DNA of 64,000 bases, taken from NCBI GenBank assembly GCA_947503775.1, contig CANNFE010000013.1, positions 1-64,000 of the forward strand, written 5' to 3'. Of this stretch, positions 24,604 to 34,326 are shown piece by piece (the first letter of the stretch is position 1; every line of letters begins with the position of its first letter). This DNA comes from an uncultured Paracoccaceae bacterium. Lineage in GTDB: Bacteria; Pseudomonadota; Alphaproteobacteria; Rhodobacterales; Rhodobacteraceae. The translations under genes were made by a program, and so were the position numbers. The notes beneath the pieces are model-generated. The model made no database searches and was not told the origin of the DNA. It was given only the letters and a program-made list of their open reading frames with translations.

Positions 24604-25740
24604 ATGTCCGAACCAAAATCTCCGCTTTGGCGTCACGCTGTTTCGGTCCTCGGCACGCTTGGCATCATTGCCCTGTCGGTCGCTCTGATCCTTGCCGGGC
24701 GCGGCGTTCTGGCCGACCGCTCCGCCGCCGCCTCCGGTCCTGATCCTGCGGCCGTTACGCCCGTCTCAACGGACCGGATCGCCATGACGGACCATTATGA
24801 GGTCACGCGCCGGTTCTCCGGCCAGTTCGAGGCACGACAAGAGACAGCCCTCGCCTTCGAACGCGCTGGCACCATCGCCGAGGTGCTCGTTCGCGACGGC
24901 GACGCCGTGACCCGGGGCCAGCCCATCGCCCGCCTCGACACCCGCCTTCTGGAGGCCGAGGCCAAACGCCTGACCGCCCAGCGCGCGGGGCTCGAGGCGC
25001 AGGCCGAACTCGCCCGCCGCACCAATGCCCGCCAAGCCGAACTGCGCGAGCGGGGTCACGCCTCCGACCAGCGGGTCGACGACACCTCCCTCGCCCTCGC
25101 CCAGCTCGAGGCCGGCATCGCCGAGATCGACGCGGCTCTCACCTCGACCCAAGTCAATCTCGGCAAATCCGTCCTGACCGCTCCCTTCACCGGCACCATC
25201 GGCGCGCGCCTTGTCGATGCAGGCACCATCGCCGCCCCCGGAAGCCCTGTTGCCACGCTCCTCCAGGACGGCGCCCCCCGCTTTCGCGCCGGGCTCGACC
25301 CCGCCCTGGCCGAGGCGCTGACCCTCGGCGATCCCGTCGAGATCACGCTCGGCACCGGCACCCGCACCGCGACTCTCGCCCATCTCTCCCCCGAGCTCGA
25401 CACGATGACCCGCGCCCGCACCGCGCTCTTTGACGTCGACGGCCCCGCCCCGCCGTCCCGCGCGACCGGAGAGGTCGCCCTCACCCAGCGTATCGAGGCC
25501 ACCGGCGCCTGGATCCCCCTCTCGGCCCTGCGCCAGGGCCCGCGCGGCACCTGGATCCTGCTCACCGTCGAAGACGGCGCCGTCGCGACCGAGGCCGCCG
25601 AGATCCTCCATGTCCAAGGCGCCCGCGCCTTCATCCGCGGCACCTTCACGGACGGCACCGAATTCATCACCGGCGGCACCCATCGCGTCGTCCCCGGCCA
25701 GCCCGTCACCGCCGAGGAGGCTCTGGCATGGGCGCGCTGA
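24604..25740 (+). CDS. RND efflux membrane fusion protein
   Basis: A 378-residue periplasmic adaptor (HlyD/AcrA type) that links the inner-membrane pump to an outer-membrane channel. It has an N-terminal membrane anchor at about residues 15-36, no lipobox, biotinyl-lipoyl halves around 75-105 and 180-200 (GTIAEVLVRDGDAVTRGQPI), a helical hairpin at 115-175 and beta-barrel segments after 200. An AAGGGG ribosome binding site precedes the start. It overlaps the pump gene by 13 nt. No outer-membrane factor gene is nearby, so a shared TolC would be used. Confidence 0.93.
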   Translation: MSEPKSPLWRHAVSVLGTLGIIALSVALILAGRGVLADRSAAASGPDPAAVTPVSTDRIAMTDHYEVTRRFSGQFEARQETALAFERAGTIAEVLVRDGDAVTRGQPIARLDTRLLEAEAKRLTAQRAGLEAQAELARRTNARQAELRERGHASDQRVDDTSLALAQLEAGIAEIDAALTSTQVNLGKSVLTAPFTGTIGARLVDAGTIAAPGSPVATLLQDGAPRFRAGLDPALAEALTLGDPVEITLGTGTRTATLAHLSPELDTMTRARTALFDVDGPAPPSRATGEVALTQRIEATGAWIPLSALRQGPRGTWILLTVEDGAVATEAAEILHVQGARAFIRGTFTDGTEFITGGTHRVVPGQPVTAEEALAWAR

Positions 25741-28700
25741 CCTTCCGCCAACCCCGCATCGTCGCCCTCGCCCTTCTCGTCATCATCGCCGCAGGCGCCT
25801 CGGCCCTGCTAGCCATCGGGCGGCAGGAAGATCCTACGATCACCAACCTCTTCGCCACCGTCACGACCCCCTATCCGGGCGCCGAGCCGGGCCGCGTCGA
25901 AACCCTCGTCACCGCCGAGATCGAGGAGGTCCTGCGCGAGGTGGCCGAGGTCGATGTCATCAATTCCACTTCGACGACCGGCATGTCCATCATCTCCGTC
26001 GAACTGGTCGAAACCACGCCCGAAGAGCGGATCGAACAGGTCTGGTCCGAACTGCGCGACAAGCTTGCCGATGCGGCCCTTCTTCTCCCGCCAGAGGCGC
26101 TCGACCCCGAGCTCGATGCCGACGGCGTCAGCGCCTACAGCGCCATCGTCTCCCTCTCCGCCCGCCATGACGGCGTTCCGATGACGCTGGCCTCCCGGTA
26201 TGGCGACGCGCTTGCCGAAAAGCTCCGCAACGTGCCCGGCACAAAACTGGTCGAGGTCTTTGGCCAACCCGAAGAGGAAATCCTCGTCACGCTGAACGCC
26301 TCCCGCAGCGCCGCCCTCGGCCTGACCGCCGATGCCGTCGCCCAGGCCATCCGGCAAGCCGATGCCAAGGTCAGCGCAGGCCGCGTGACCGGCGCGGGCG
26401 ACGACCTGGTGATCGAAGTGTCGGGCGAGATCGAGACGCTCGACCGGCTGCGCGGCATCGTCCTGCGCAACGGCGCGGACGGTCTGACCCTGCGCCTTGG
26501 CGATATCGCCGAGCTCACGCGCGGCCCCCGAACTCCTCTGGCCGAGGCCGCGCTCCATAACGGACGCCCCGCCATCCTCGTCGCCGCCAGCCTCGAATCC
26601 GGCCTGCAGGTCGATATCTGGGCCGCCCAGATCCGGGAGGAGATCGACGCCTTCACCGCGTCGGCCCCTGGCGGGATCGATGTCGCGCTGATCTTCGACC
26701 AATCCACCTATACCGCCGACCGCCTGATCGAGGTCGGCACCAACATGGCCATCGGTGTCGCTCTGGTCGTCGCCGTCCTGCTCGTCACCCTCGGCCTGCG
26801 GGCCGCGCTGATCGTCGCGATGGTCCTGCCGGTCGTCTCTCTGGCGACGCTGGCCACGATGAACCTGATCGGCCTGCCCATTCACCAGATGTCCGTCACC
26901 GGTCTGATCGTCGCCCTCGGCCTGCTGGTCGATGCGGGCATCGTCATGACCGACGAGGTCGGCCGCCGCCTGCGCAGGGGTGTCGACCGGGCCCGCGCCG
27001 TCTCGGGCGCCGTCTCGCGGCTTGCCATGCCGCTTTTCGCCTCGACCGCGACCACCGCGCTCAGCTTCGTGCCGATGATCCTCCTGCCCGGCGGGGCGGG
27101 CGATTTCGTCGGCTCCATCGCGCTCGCCGTCGTCATCATGCTGCTCTGGTCCTTCGTGGTCGCCGTCACCATTACACCCGCCGTCGCGGGCTGGAGCCTG
27201 CCCGAAGGCTCCGCCACCAGCTGGCGCGCCACGGGCATTCCGTCCGGCGCTGTGGGCCGCCTCTTCGCCGGCTCGCTGCGCTGGTCCGGCCGCAACCCGG
27301 TCCGCTCAATCGCCCTCGCGCTGGTCCTGCCCATCATGGGCTTTCTGTCCTTGCCGCTTCTGACCGCCCAGTTCTTCCCGGGCGTCGACCGCGACCAGTT
27401 CCATATCGAGGTCGACCTGCCCCCCGGCACCGGCATCGACCGCACCCAAGCCGTCGTCGCCCGCCTCGATGCCGAACTGCGCGAAACGCCCGAGATCGAA
27501 AGCGTCACCTGGACCCTCGGCCGCTCTGCCCCGGCCTTCTACTATAACATCACCGGCGGACGCGACGCGGCCCCGCGCTACGCCCAGGCCCTCATCCGCA
27601 CCCAAAGCGCCGAGGCGACCGAGGCTGTCCTGCCGCATCTGCAACGCCACCTGCCGACACTCGCCCCCGAGGCGCAGGTCCTCGTGCGCGGTCTCGTTCA
27701 GGGCCCGCCCGTGAACGCCCCGGTCGAGCTGCGGCTGGTCGGCAGCGATCTGGACACCCTGCGCGAGACCGGCGAAGAGCTGCGCCGCATCGCCGCCGCC
27801 TCACCGGTCGTCACGCTGGCCCGCGCCTCGATCACCGAAGGCGCGCCGAAACTCGCCGTCGATGTCGACGAGGCCCGCGCCCGCCTCGCCGGTCTCGATT
27901 TGGGACAGGTCGCCCGCCAGCTCGAAGCGGCGCTTGTCGGCACGACCGGCGGCACGATGATCGAAGGGACCGAAGAGCTGCCAGTCCGCGTCCGCCGAGG
28001 CGATGCCCTGCGCTCCGATCCCGCCGCGATCCGCGACATGCCGATCCTGCCGCCTCAGCCGGTGCTTGACGGCTCCCTGCCCGCCCTGCCCCTCTCGGCC
28101 ATCGCCGAGATCCGGCTCGTGCCCGGCGAAGGGGTCATCACCCGCCGCAACGCCGAACGGGCCAATACCGTTCAAGCGTTCCTGCTGCGCGGCGTCCTCC
28201 CAGAAGAGGCGCTTTCCGACATCCAGTCCACGCTGGAGGAGACCGGCTTCACCCTGCCCCCCGAGATCCGGCTCGAAATCGGCGGCGATGCCGATGCCCG
28301 CTCCTCGACGCTCAACAACCTGCTGGCCTCGCTCGGCCTGATCGTCACGCTGTCCATCGCGGTCGTCGTGATGACCTTCCGCAGCTTCCGTCTCGCCGGT
28401 GTCGCCCTCGTCGTCTCGGGGCTGGCCGCCGGGCTCTCGATGCTGGCCCTCGCGATCTTCGACTACCCGTTCGGGATCAATGCGATCATCGGGCTCATCG
28501 GCTCCATCGGCGTCTCGATCAACGCGGCCCTCATCATCATGACCGCCCTGCAGGAGGACGAGGCCGCCACCACCGGCGATCCCGACGCGATGGCCGAGGT
28601 CGTCATGGGCTCCTCCCGCCACATCGTCTCGACCACGATCACCACCTTCGGAGGGTTCCTGCCGCTCATCCTCGCCGGAGGCGGCTTCTGGCCACCCTTC

Positions 28701-28868
28701 GCCATGGCCGTCGCCGGAGGCGTGCTGCTCTCGACCGTCATCAGCTTCTATTTCACCCCGCCCGCCTTCCGCCTGGTCTATGCCCGCCGCTCTCCCAAAG
28801 CCGCGCCCCGCATCGTCGCTCCGCCCCGTCCCGTCCTGCGGCCGATGCGTCTGGAAGCGGCGGAATGA
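25728..28868 (+). CDS. RND-family efflux permease
   Basis: A 1046-residue inner-membrane pump with the duplicated RND layout: helix 1, a large periplasmic loop, helices 2-6 (about 335-540), then the second half with a large loop and helices at about 860-1030. In the fourth helix the usual Asp-Asp proton relay reads VDAGIV, Asp402 then Ala403. The tenth helix reads IGSIGVSINAALII with no Lys at the usual relay position. The pump may therefore use a different coupling network, as in some proteobacterial RND subgroups. The gene overlaps that of the adaptor and is under the same TetR control. Confidence 0.93.
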   Translation: MGALTFRQPRIVALALLVIIAAGASALLAIGRQEDPTITNLFATVTTPYPGAEPGRVETLVTAEIEEVLREVAEVDVINSTSTTGMSIISVELVETTPEERIEQVWSELRDKLADAALLLPPEALDPELDADGVSAYSAIVSLSARHDGVPMTLASRYGDALAEKLRNVPGTKLVEVFGQPEEEILVTLNASRSAALGLTADAVAQAIRQADAKVSAGRVTGAGDDLVIEVSGEIETLDRLRGIVLRNGADGLTLRLGDIAELTRGPRTPLAEAALHNGRPAILVAASLESGLQVDIWAAQIREEIDAFTASAPGGIDVALIFDQSTYTADRLIEVGTNMAIGVALVVAVLLVTLGLRAALIVAMVLPVVSLATLATMNLIGLPIHQMSVTGLIVALGLLVDAGIVMTDEVGRRLRRGVDRARAVSGAVSRLAMPLFASTATTALSFVPMILLPGGAGDFVGSIALAVVIMLLWSFVVAVTITPAVAGWSLPEGSATSWRATGIPSGAVGRLFAGSLRWSGRNPVRSIALALVLPIMGFLSLPLLTAQFFPGVDRDQFHIEVDLPPGTGIDRTQAVVARLDAELRETPEIESVTWTLGRSAPAFYYNITGGRDAAPRYAQALIRTQSAEATEAVLPHLQRHLPTLAPEAQVLVRGLVQGPPVNAPVELRLVGSDLDTLRETGEELRRIAAASPVVTLARASITEGAPKLAVDVDEARARLAGLDLGQVARQLEAALVGTTGGTMIEGTEELPVRVRRGDALRSDPAAIRDMPILPPQPVLDGSLPALPLSAIAEIRLVPGEGVITRRNAERANTVQAFLLRGVLPEEALSDIQSTLEETGFTLPPEIRLEIGGDADARSSTLNNLLASLGLIVTLSIAVVVMTFRSFRLAGVALVVSGLAAGLSMLALAIFDYPFGINAIIGLIGSIGVSINAALIIMTALQEDEAATTGDPDAMAEVVMGSSRHIVSTTITTFGGFLPLILAGGGFWPPFAMAVAGGVLLSTVISFYFTPPAFRLVYARRSPKAAPRIVAPPRPVLRPMRLEAAE

Positions 28869-29241
28869 GACATTGAAACAATCCCATCCGAAGCCGTCGG
28901 AATGTTCGCGCCCGTTGCGGGAAAGAGCCCCGCCCGGTGCGTTAATCGCCGATCATGCGTTCGAATCCCCGACCATATGCCGACGGCACTCCGCCCGGAT
29001 GCCGCAGGCCCGATTTCGGGTAAACACAACGCATTAACCTATTTTTGCGCTAGATCTGCACGCATCGCCCGGACCGGCACTCGTGATCCGCAGCGTCCGG
29101 GCCGCTGCGCCAATCTTACCCACCATTTAGGACCTCTGGACGCTTGCCCGCTCCGATCAGGAGGACTAGAACCCTCTTCAAATGCCGTCCGGCCATGATC
29201 CGGCTCCGGCGCCAAAAAAGCTACAGTTCAAGGAGCGCCCC
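28869..29241. other. Intergenic region upstream of ctaD
   Basis: About 370 bases without a convincing gene. The first part has a weak imperfect hairpin (about 28888-28910) after the efflux pump gene. A CCCGATTTCGGG hairpin lies at 29009-29020, followed by an AT-rich island (about 29025-29050) that may be the ctaD promoter. AAGGAG at 29230-29235 is the ctaD ribosome binding site. A GTTCGAATCCCCGACCA block near 28958 recalls a tRNA 3' end but no tRNA fold could be built. Confidence 0.5.
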
Positions 29242-30915
29242 ATGGCAGACGCCGCCGTACACGGCCATGACCACGAGGACGACCGCGGGTTCTTCACTCG
29301 CTGGTTTATGTCGACAAATCATAAGGATATCGGCATCCTCTATCTCTGGGTCTCCGGAGTTCTAGGCTTCATCTCGGTCGCCTTCACCGTCTATATGCGG
29401 ATGGAGCTGATGCATCCGGGCGTGCAGTACATGTGTATGGAAGGCATGCACTTCCTGCCGCAAGCGCTCGAGGATTGCACACCCAACGGCCACATCTGGA
29501 ACGTGATGATCACCTATCACGGCGTCCTGATGATGTTCTTCGTGGTGATCCCCGCTCTCTTCGGCGGATTTGGCAACTATTTCATGCCCTTGCAGATCGG
29601 CGCGCCGGATATGGCGTTCCCCCGCCTGAACAACCTCAGCTTCTGGCTCTTCGTCGCAGGCTCCGCCCTCGGCGTCGCCTCGATGCTCGCGCCGGGCGGC
29701 AATGGCCAGCTTGGATCCGGCGTCGGCTGGGTTCTCTACCCACCGCTCTCGACCTCCGAAGCCGGTATGTCGATGGACCTCGCGATCTTCGCCGTCCACG
29801 TCTCGGGCGCGTCCTCGATCCTGGGTGCGATCAACATCATCACGACCTTCCTGAACATGCGCGCACCAGGTATGACGATGCACAAGGTGCCTCTCTTCGC
29901 CTGGTCGATCTTCGTCACCGCATGGCTTATTTTGTTGGCCCTCCCGGTCCTTGCGGGCGCGATCACGATGCTGCTGACAGACCGGAATTTCGGCACGACC
30001 TTCTTCCAGCCCGCAGGCGGGGGGGACCCGATCCTCTACCAGCACATCCTCTGGTTCTTCGGCCACCCCGAGGTCTACATCATCATCCTGCCGGCCTTCG
30101 GCATCATCAGCCACGTCATCGCGACCTTCTCGAAAAAGCCGATCTTCGGCTACCTGCCAATGGTCTACGCGATGGTCGCGATCGGTGTTCTGGGCTTCGT
30201 CGTCTGGGCGCACCACATGTACACGGTCGGTATGTCCCTGACGCAGCAAAGCTATTTCATGCTGGCAACCATGGTCATCGCGGTGCCCACAGGGGTCAAG
30301 ATCTTCAGCTGGATCGCCACGATGTGGGGCGGTTCGGTCGAGTTCAAGACGCCCATGCTCTGGGCCTTCGGCTTCCTCTTCCTCTTCACCGTCGGTGGCG
30401 TGACCGGCATCGTGCTCAGCCAGGCGGGCATCGACCGGGTCTATCATGACACCTACTACGTCGTGGCCCACTTCCACTACGTGATGAGCCTCGGAGCCGT
30501 CTTCGGTATCTTCGCGGGGATCTACTTCTACTTCCCCAAGATGACCGGAAAGATGCTGCCGGAATGGGCCGGAAAGATCCATTTCTGGGCCATGTTCATC
30601 GGCGCGAACATCACCTTCTTCCCCCAGCATTTCCTGGGCCGTCAGGGCATGCCGCGCCGCTATATCGACTACCCGGAAGCCTTCGCCTTCTGGAACTATG
30701 TCTCGTCCTGGGGCGCCTTCCTGAGCTTTGCCTCGTTCCTCTTCTTCATCGGCGTCGTCTTCTACACGCTGCTACGAGGCGCGCGCACGGCAGAGGCCAA
30801 TCCCTGGAACGAGTATGCCGACACGCTCGAATGGACGCTGCCGTCGCCTCCGCCAGAGCATACGTTCGAGATCCTTCCAAAGCGCGAGGACTGGGACAAG
30901 AACCACGCCCATTAG
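29242..30915 (+). CDS. ctaD: Cytochrome c oxidase subunit I (aa3 type)
   Basis: A 557-residue catalytic subunit of the terminal oxidase that reduces oxygen to water and pumps protons, in the inner membrane. Twelve helices are expected. Key motifs are visible: MTYHG-type haem a ligand region ([15 protein letters not shown]), [16 protein letters not shown] with the CuB/Tyr cross-link residues, the two adjacent His in [12 protein letters not shown], and [15 protein letters not shown] with the haem ligands. The start at 29242 ([16 protein letters not shown]) follows AAGGAG. It stands apart from other cox genes, as often in Rhodobacterales, and is followed by a terminator. Confidence 0.97.
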   Translation: MADAAVHGHDHEDDRGFFTRWFMSTNHKDIGILYLWVSGVLGFISVAFTVYMRMELMHPGVQYMCMEGMHFLPQALEDCTPNGHIWNVMITYHGVLMMFFVVIPALFGGFGNYFMPLQIGAPDMAFPRLNNLSFWLFVAGSALGVASMLAPGGNGQLGSGVGWVLYPPLSTSEAGMSMDLAIFAVHVSGASSILGAINIITTFLNMRAPGMTMHKVPLFAWSIFVTAWLILLALPVLAGAITMLLTDRNFGTTFFQPAGGGDPILYQHILWFFGHPEVYIIILPAFGIISHVIATFSKKPIFGYLPMVYAMVAIGVLGFVVWAHHMYTVGMSLTQQSYFMLATMVIAVPTGVKIFSWIATMWGGSVEFKTPMLWAFGFLFLFTVGGVTGIVLSQAGIDRVYHDTYYVVAHFHYVMSLGAVFGIFAGIYFYFPKMTGKMLPEWAGKIHFWAMFIGANITFFPQHFLGRQGMPRRYIDYPEAFAFWNYVSSWGAFLSFASFLFFIGVVFYTLLRGARTAEANPWNEYADTLEWTLPSPPPEHTFEILPKREDWDKNHAH

Positions 30916-30935
30916 ACGGGGCCAACCGATTACAA

Positions 30936-30965
30936 GGGGGTTCCGGGCGACCGGGACCCCTTTTT
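30936..30965 (+). terminator. Rho-independent terminator after ctaD
   Basis: GGGGGTTCC pairs with GGGACCCCC (one imperfect pair) around an 8-nt loop, followed directly by five T residues, 20 bp after the ctaD stop codon. Confidence 0.8.
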
Positions 30966-31014
30966 CGCGTCCAGCGCGTTTTCCTGCAAAGCTGTTAAGG
31001 GTATCTTTACTGAC

Positions 31015-31533
31015 ATGCCTTACGAGTGGATCGATAAAAAGAATCAATCGACAGCCCAATCGGGCGGCGCACCGGCACAGATCGAATTGCACTGCTGGCC
31101 GTATCGCTCTCTTCCCCGCCGGGACATGGTTCTTTTCATCGGCGCGACCGCGACACTGATCTCGCTGCCGCTGATCATGGTTCTCGGCTCCCCTGTTCTC
31201 TGGGGGCTCCTGCCATTCTTTCTCATCGCCGTCGCGGCGATCTGGTACGCGCTCGAACGCTCTTATCGGGATGGAGAGATCCTCGAGGAACTGCACCTCA
31301 CCCGCGACGAGATCAGCATCGACCGCCACAATCCGCGCGGTCCCGATCAGCACTGGGATGCCAACCCCCATTGGGTCCAGATCGAGCTCGACCAGAAGGA
31401 CGGGCCGGTCGAAAACTACGTGACCCTGCGCGGCGCGGGCCGCGAGGTTGAACTGGGCGCCTTCCTGATGCCCTACGAACGCGCTGCCCTCTATGACGAG
31501 CTGAAAGAGCGGCTTGACGCCGTCCGCACCTAG
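31015..31533 (+). CDS. DUF2244 family membrane protein
   Basis: A 172-residue protein with two membrane helices at about residues 38-58 and 62-82 and a cytoplasmic C-terminal domain with the family motif EISIDRHNPRGP and HWVQIELD. DUF2244 proteins occur next to cytochrome oxidase genes in many alphaproteobacteria, as here just after ctaD, but their function is unknown. It is separated from ctaD by a terminator, so it should have its own promoter. It ends 2 bp before the glycosyltransferase-like gene, suggesting co-transcription. Confidence 0.85.
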   Translation: MPYEWIDKKNQSTAQSGGAPAQIELHCWPYRSLPRRDMVLFIGATATLISLPLIMVLGSPVLWGLLPFFLIAVAAIWYALERSYRDGEILEELHLTRDEISIDRHNPRGPDQHWDANPHWVQIELDQKDGPVENYVTLRGAGREVELGAFLMPYERAALYDELKERLDAVRT

Positions 31534-31535
31534 CG

Positions 31536-32459
31536 ATGGCTCAGGCGCCCGCGACGTCCAAAACCCGGCGCCGCCTGTTGGAATGGGGGGCGGGAACGCT
31601 GGGCTCGAACTGGCTTCTGACCCGGCGCAAACTGCATCCCTCCGAACAGGCAGCCCTCAGGCTTCGCATGCTGGGACGCCTGCCCCGCAAGCTCAAGGAT
31701 CCTCACTTCGCGATTCTGATCCCCCTCGTCGGCCCGGGCGATGTCGGCGATTGGGATGCTGTCACCCAGCGCCTGACCCGCACGATTGAAAGCTTCAAGC
31801 GCCAGGACTACAGGCGCTGGACCGCCTTCGTCTGCTGTCAGGAGCGCCCCTCCCTGCCCTGGTCCAGCCGCCTGCGCTACGTGCCCTTCCGGGACAAGAT
31901 CGAGGGCAATGACAAATGGGCCAAGCTGCGCACCTTGGCCAAGGGAATGAGCGAGCTGCGCGACGACGAGCCCCAAGGCTTTGTCATGAGCTTTGACGCG
32001 GACGATCTTCTCGCCGATGGTCAACTGACCGCCATGGCGACCCGCAAGACACCCGGCGGCCACCTCGTCAGCCAAGGCTACGTGGCCGATATCGGCGCGG
32101 ACAGGATCGCGCTCGCCCGTCCGCAAAGCCTGTCAGAGCCAGGGCAAAAGGCGTTCTGGAAGCTCTGCGGCAGCTCTGCCGCGTTTCGCTATGACCTCAA
32201 ACACGGGATGAAGACCGAACTGGCCTTTCTGGCCGCGGCCCTCAGTCACGAGCACCGGATGTTCCCGCATCTGGCCGCCTTGTCGGGCAGGCCGCTGAAA
32301 CCGCTGGAGGATCCGGCGGTGCTATACCTTCTAAATCACGGGGAAAATTTCGGAGCGCGCCGGGGCCGCACCGAATTCAAACAGCGCTTTGCCAGCCGGT
32401 TCGAAATCAGGGATCCGGCACAGCTCGCGGCTGTCAAAGCAGCCTTCCCGCCCTTCTGA
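31536..32459 (+). CDS. Putative glycosyltransferase
   Basis: A 307-residue cytoplasmic protein with GT-A-like features: FAILIPLVGPGDVGDWDAVT at about residue 50, a central DxD-type motif SFDADDLLADG near 150 where metal and nucleotide-sugar would bind, and later a polar acceptor half. No membrane segment or signal is seen. The donor and acceptor cannot be predicted. It follows the DUF2244 gene with a 2-bp gap. The fold is inferred from motif spacing; a distant family is possible. Confidence 0.65.
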   Translation: MAQAPATSKTRRRLLEWGAGTLGSNWLLTRRKLHPSEQAALRLRMLGRLPRKLKDPHFAILIPLVGPGDVGDWDAVTQRLTRTIESFKRQDYRRWTAFVCCQERPSLPWSSRLRYVPFRDKIEGNDKWAKLRTLAKGMSELRDDEPQGFVMSFDADDLLADGQLTAMATRKTPGGHLVSQGYVADIGADRIALARPQSLSEPGQKAFWKLCGSSAAFRYDLKHGMKTELAFLAAALSHEHRMFPHLAALSGRPLKPLEDPAVLYLLNHGENFGARRGRTEFKQRFASRFEIRDPAQLAAVKAAFPPF

Positions 32460-32467
32460 CGAGCCGC

Positions 32468-32935
32468 CTAGCTCAACCGATCCTTGACCATCGGGCCGAC
32501 CTTCCCGAAATCCATCCGCCCGGTATATTTCGCCTTCAGCGCCGCCATCACCTTGCCCATATCGCGGATCGAACTGGCGCCCGTCTCCGCAATGGCCTTG
32601 TCCACAGCCGCCGCGATCTCATCCTCATCCAGCTGCTTGGGCAGGTAATCCTCGATGATCCGGATCTCGGCGCGCTCTTTCTCGGCCAGTTCCAACCGCC
32701 CGCCCTCCTCATAGGCGCGGGCACTTTCCTGCCGCTGCTTGACCATCTTGCCTAGAATGCCCAGCACGCCCGCATCATCAAGTGCAGGCACGTCGCCATC
32801 GCCCGCATCGGCCCTCAGGGCGATCTCGCGATCCTTGATCGCCGCCGAGATCAGGCGCAGCGTCGCCAGCCGCTCTGTTTCCTTTGCGCGCATCGCCTCC
32901 TTGAGGCCCGCATTGATCCGCGTCTTCATATCCAT
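32468..32935 (-). CDS. GatB/YqeY domain protein
   Basis: A 155-residue protein of the YqeY family, resembling the tRNA-binding tail of the GatB amidotransferase subunit. The pattern is typical: KTRINAGLKEAMRAKETERL at the N-terminus, MVKQRQESARAYEEGGR in the middle, EDYLPKQLDEDEI and IRDMGKVMAALKAKYTGRMD at the end. It is thought to act on charged tRNA quality, but no enzyme activity is established. It is divergent from carA with 161 bp between starts. The start at 32935 rather than 32929 is a minor uncertainty. Confidence 0.9.
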   Translation of the reverse strand: MDMKTRINAGLKEAMRAKETERLATLRLISAAIKDREIALRADAGDGDVPALDDAGVLGILGKMVKQRQESARAYEEGGRLELAEKERAEIRIIEDYLPKQLDEDEIAAAVDKAIAETGASSIRDMGKVMAALKAKYTGRMDFGKVGPMVKDRLS

Positions 32936-33096
32936 TCGATGGTCCATCCGGTCATGTGTGGAAGGTCTGCACGCTATCCCCGCCGGACCGGAGTGACAAG
33001 AACCGACCTCGCGTCGCCCGCTCATTGACCGAGCCATTGACCCGGGCCCGCACCCTGCGTAAGACCTCCTCGCTTGCCCTTTGCCCGGAGACCGCG

Positions 33097-34263
33097 ATGC
33101 CTGATCCCACCCCCGGACGGCCCACCGCCTGCCTTGCGCTGGCCGATGGCACGCTCTTTTATGGCAAGGGCTTCGGCGCCACCGGGCAGACGGTCGCCGA
33201 GCTGTGTTTCAACACCGCGATGACCGGCTACCAGGAGATCATGACCGATCCTTCCTATGCCGGCCAGGTCGTGACCTTTACCTTCCCCCATATCGGCAAT
33301 ACCGGCATCACGCCCGAGGATGACGAGACCGCCGATCCCGTGGCCGAAGGCATGATCGTCAAATGGGACCCGACCGAGCCCTCCAACTGGCGCGCCATGG
33401 GCCGTCTGCCCGACTGGCTCGCCGCGCGCGGCCGGATCGGGATGGGCGGCGTCGATACCCGTCGCCTGACGCGCGCCATCCGGCAGCAGGGTGCGCCTCA
33501 TGTGGCTCTGGCCCACGACCCCGAGGGCAATTTCGACGTCGAAGCCCTTGTGGCAAAGGCGCGTGCATTCAATGGACTCGAAGGGCTGGATCTGGCCAAG
33601 AATGTGACCTGCGCCCAATCCTATCGCTGGAACGAGATGCGTTGGGCCTGGCCCGAGGGCTATACCGAAAAGGCGCCGGGCGGCCCGAAGGTCGTTGCGA
33701 TCGACTACGGCGCCAAGCGCAATATCCTGCGCTGTCTCGCCTCCGCAGGTTGCGACGTCACAGTGATGCCAGCGACGGCGACCGCCGAAGACGTGCTCGC
33801 CCAGAACCCCGACGGTGTGTTCCTCTCCAATGGGCCGGGCGATCCCGCTGCGACGGGGGAATACGCCGTTCCGATGATCCGCGATGTGCTCAAGACAGAC
33901 CTTCCCGTCTTCGGCATCTGCCTGGGCCATCAGATCCTCGCCCTCGCCCTCGGCGCCAAAACGATCAAGATGAACCACGGCCATCACGGCGCGAACCATC
34001 CCGTCAAGGATATGGAGACCGGCAAGGTCGAAATCACGTCGATGAACCATGGCTTTACCGTCGACAGCCAGACCCTGCCCGAGACTGTCGCGGAAACGCA
34101 TGTCTCTCTCTTTGACGGATCGAATTGTGGGATCCGCCTGAAGGACCGTCCGGTCTTCTCGGTCCAGTATCACCCCGAGGCAAGCCCAGGCCCCCAAGAC
34201 AGCTATTACCTCTTCGAGAGGTTCGCGGCAGCCATGAAAGACCGGATGAAGACCTCCGCTTAA
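33097..34263 (+). CDS. carA: Carbamoyl-phosphate synthase small chain
   Basis: A 388-residue glutamine amidotransferase subunit that supplies ammonia to the CarB subunit for pyrimidine and arginine biosynthesis. The N-terminal domain begins CLALADGTLFYGKGFGATG. The class I amidotransferase domain (about 195-380) has the nucleophile Cys275 in FGICLGHQ, the oxyanion strand FLSNGPGDP and the His-x-Glu pair in QYHPEASPGP. The start at 33097 follows GGAGA. carB is not in the window. Divergent from the YqeY-type gene. Confidence 0.96.
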   Translation: MPDPTPGRPTACLALADGTLFYGKGFGATGQTVAELCFNTAMTGYQEIMTDPSYAGQVVTFTFPHIGNTGITPEDDETADPVAEGMIVKWDPTEPSNWRAMGRLPDWLAARGRIGMGGVDTRRLTRAIRQQGAPHVALAHDPEGNFDVEALVAKARAFNGLEGLDLAKNVTCAQSYRWNEMRWAWPEGYTEKAPGGPKVVAIDYGAKRNILRCLASAGCDVTVMPATATAEDVLAQNPDGVFLSNGPGDPAATGEYAVPMIRDVLKTDLPVFGICLGHQILALALGAKTIKMNHGHHGANHPVKDMETGKVEITSMNHGFTVDSQTLPETVAETHVSLFDGSNCGIRLKDRPVFSVQYHPEASPGPQDSYYLFERFAAAMKDRMKTSA

Positions 34264-34326
34264 CGCTTTCTTAAGCAAGATTCTCCAGTCTCTCTTCCCG
34301 GGACGTTTGGCTGGAAGGATCGGTTT

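Noticed and set aside
28900..28990. tRNA-like GTTCGAATCCCCGACCA block upstream of ctaD
   Set aside because: The T-arm stem does not pair and no acceptor or anticodon stem can be formed on either strand.
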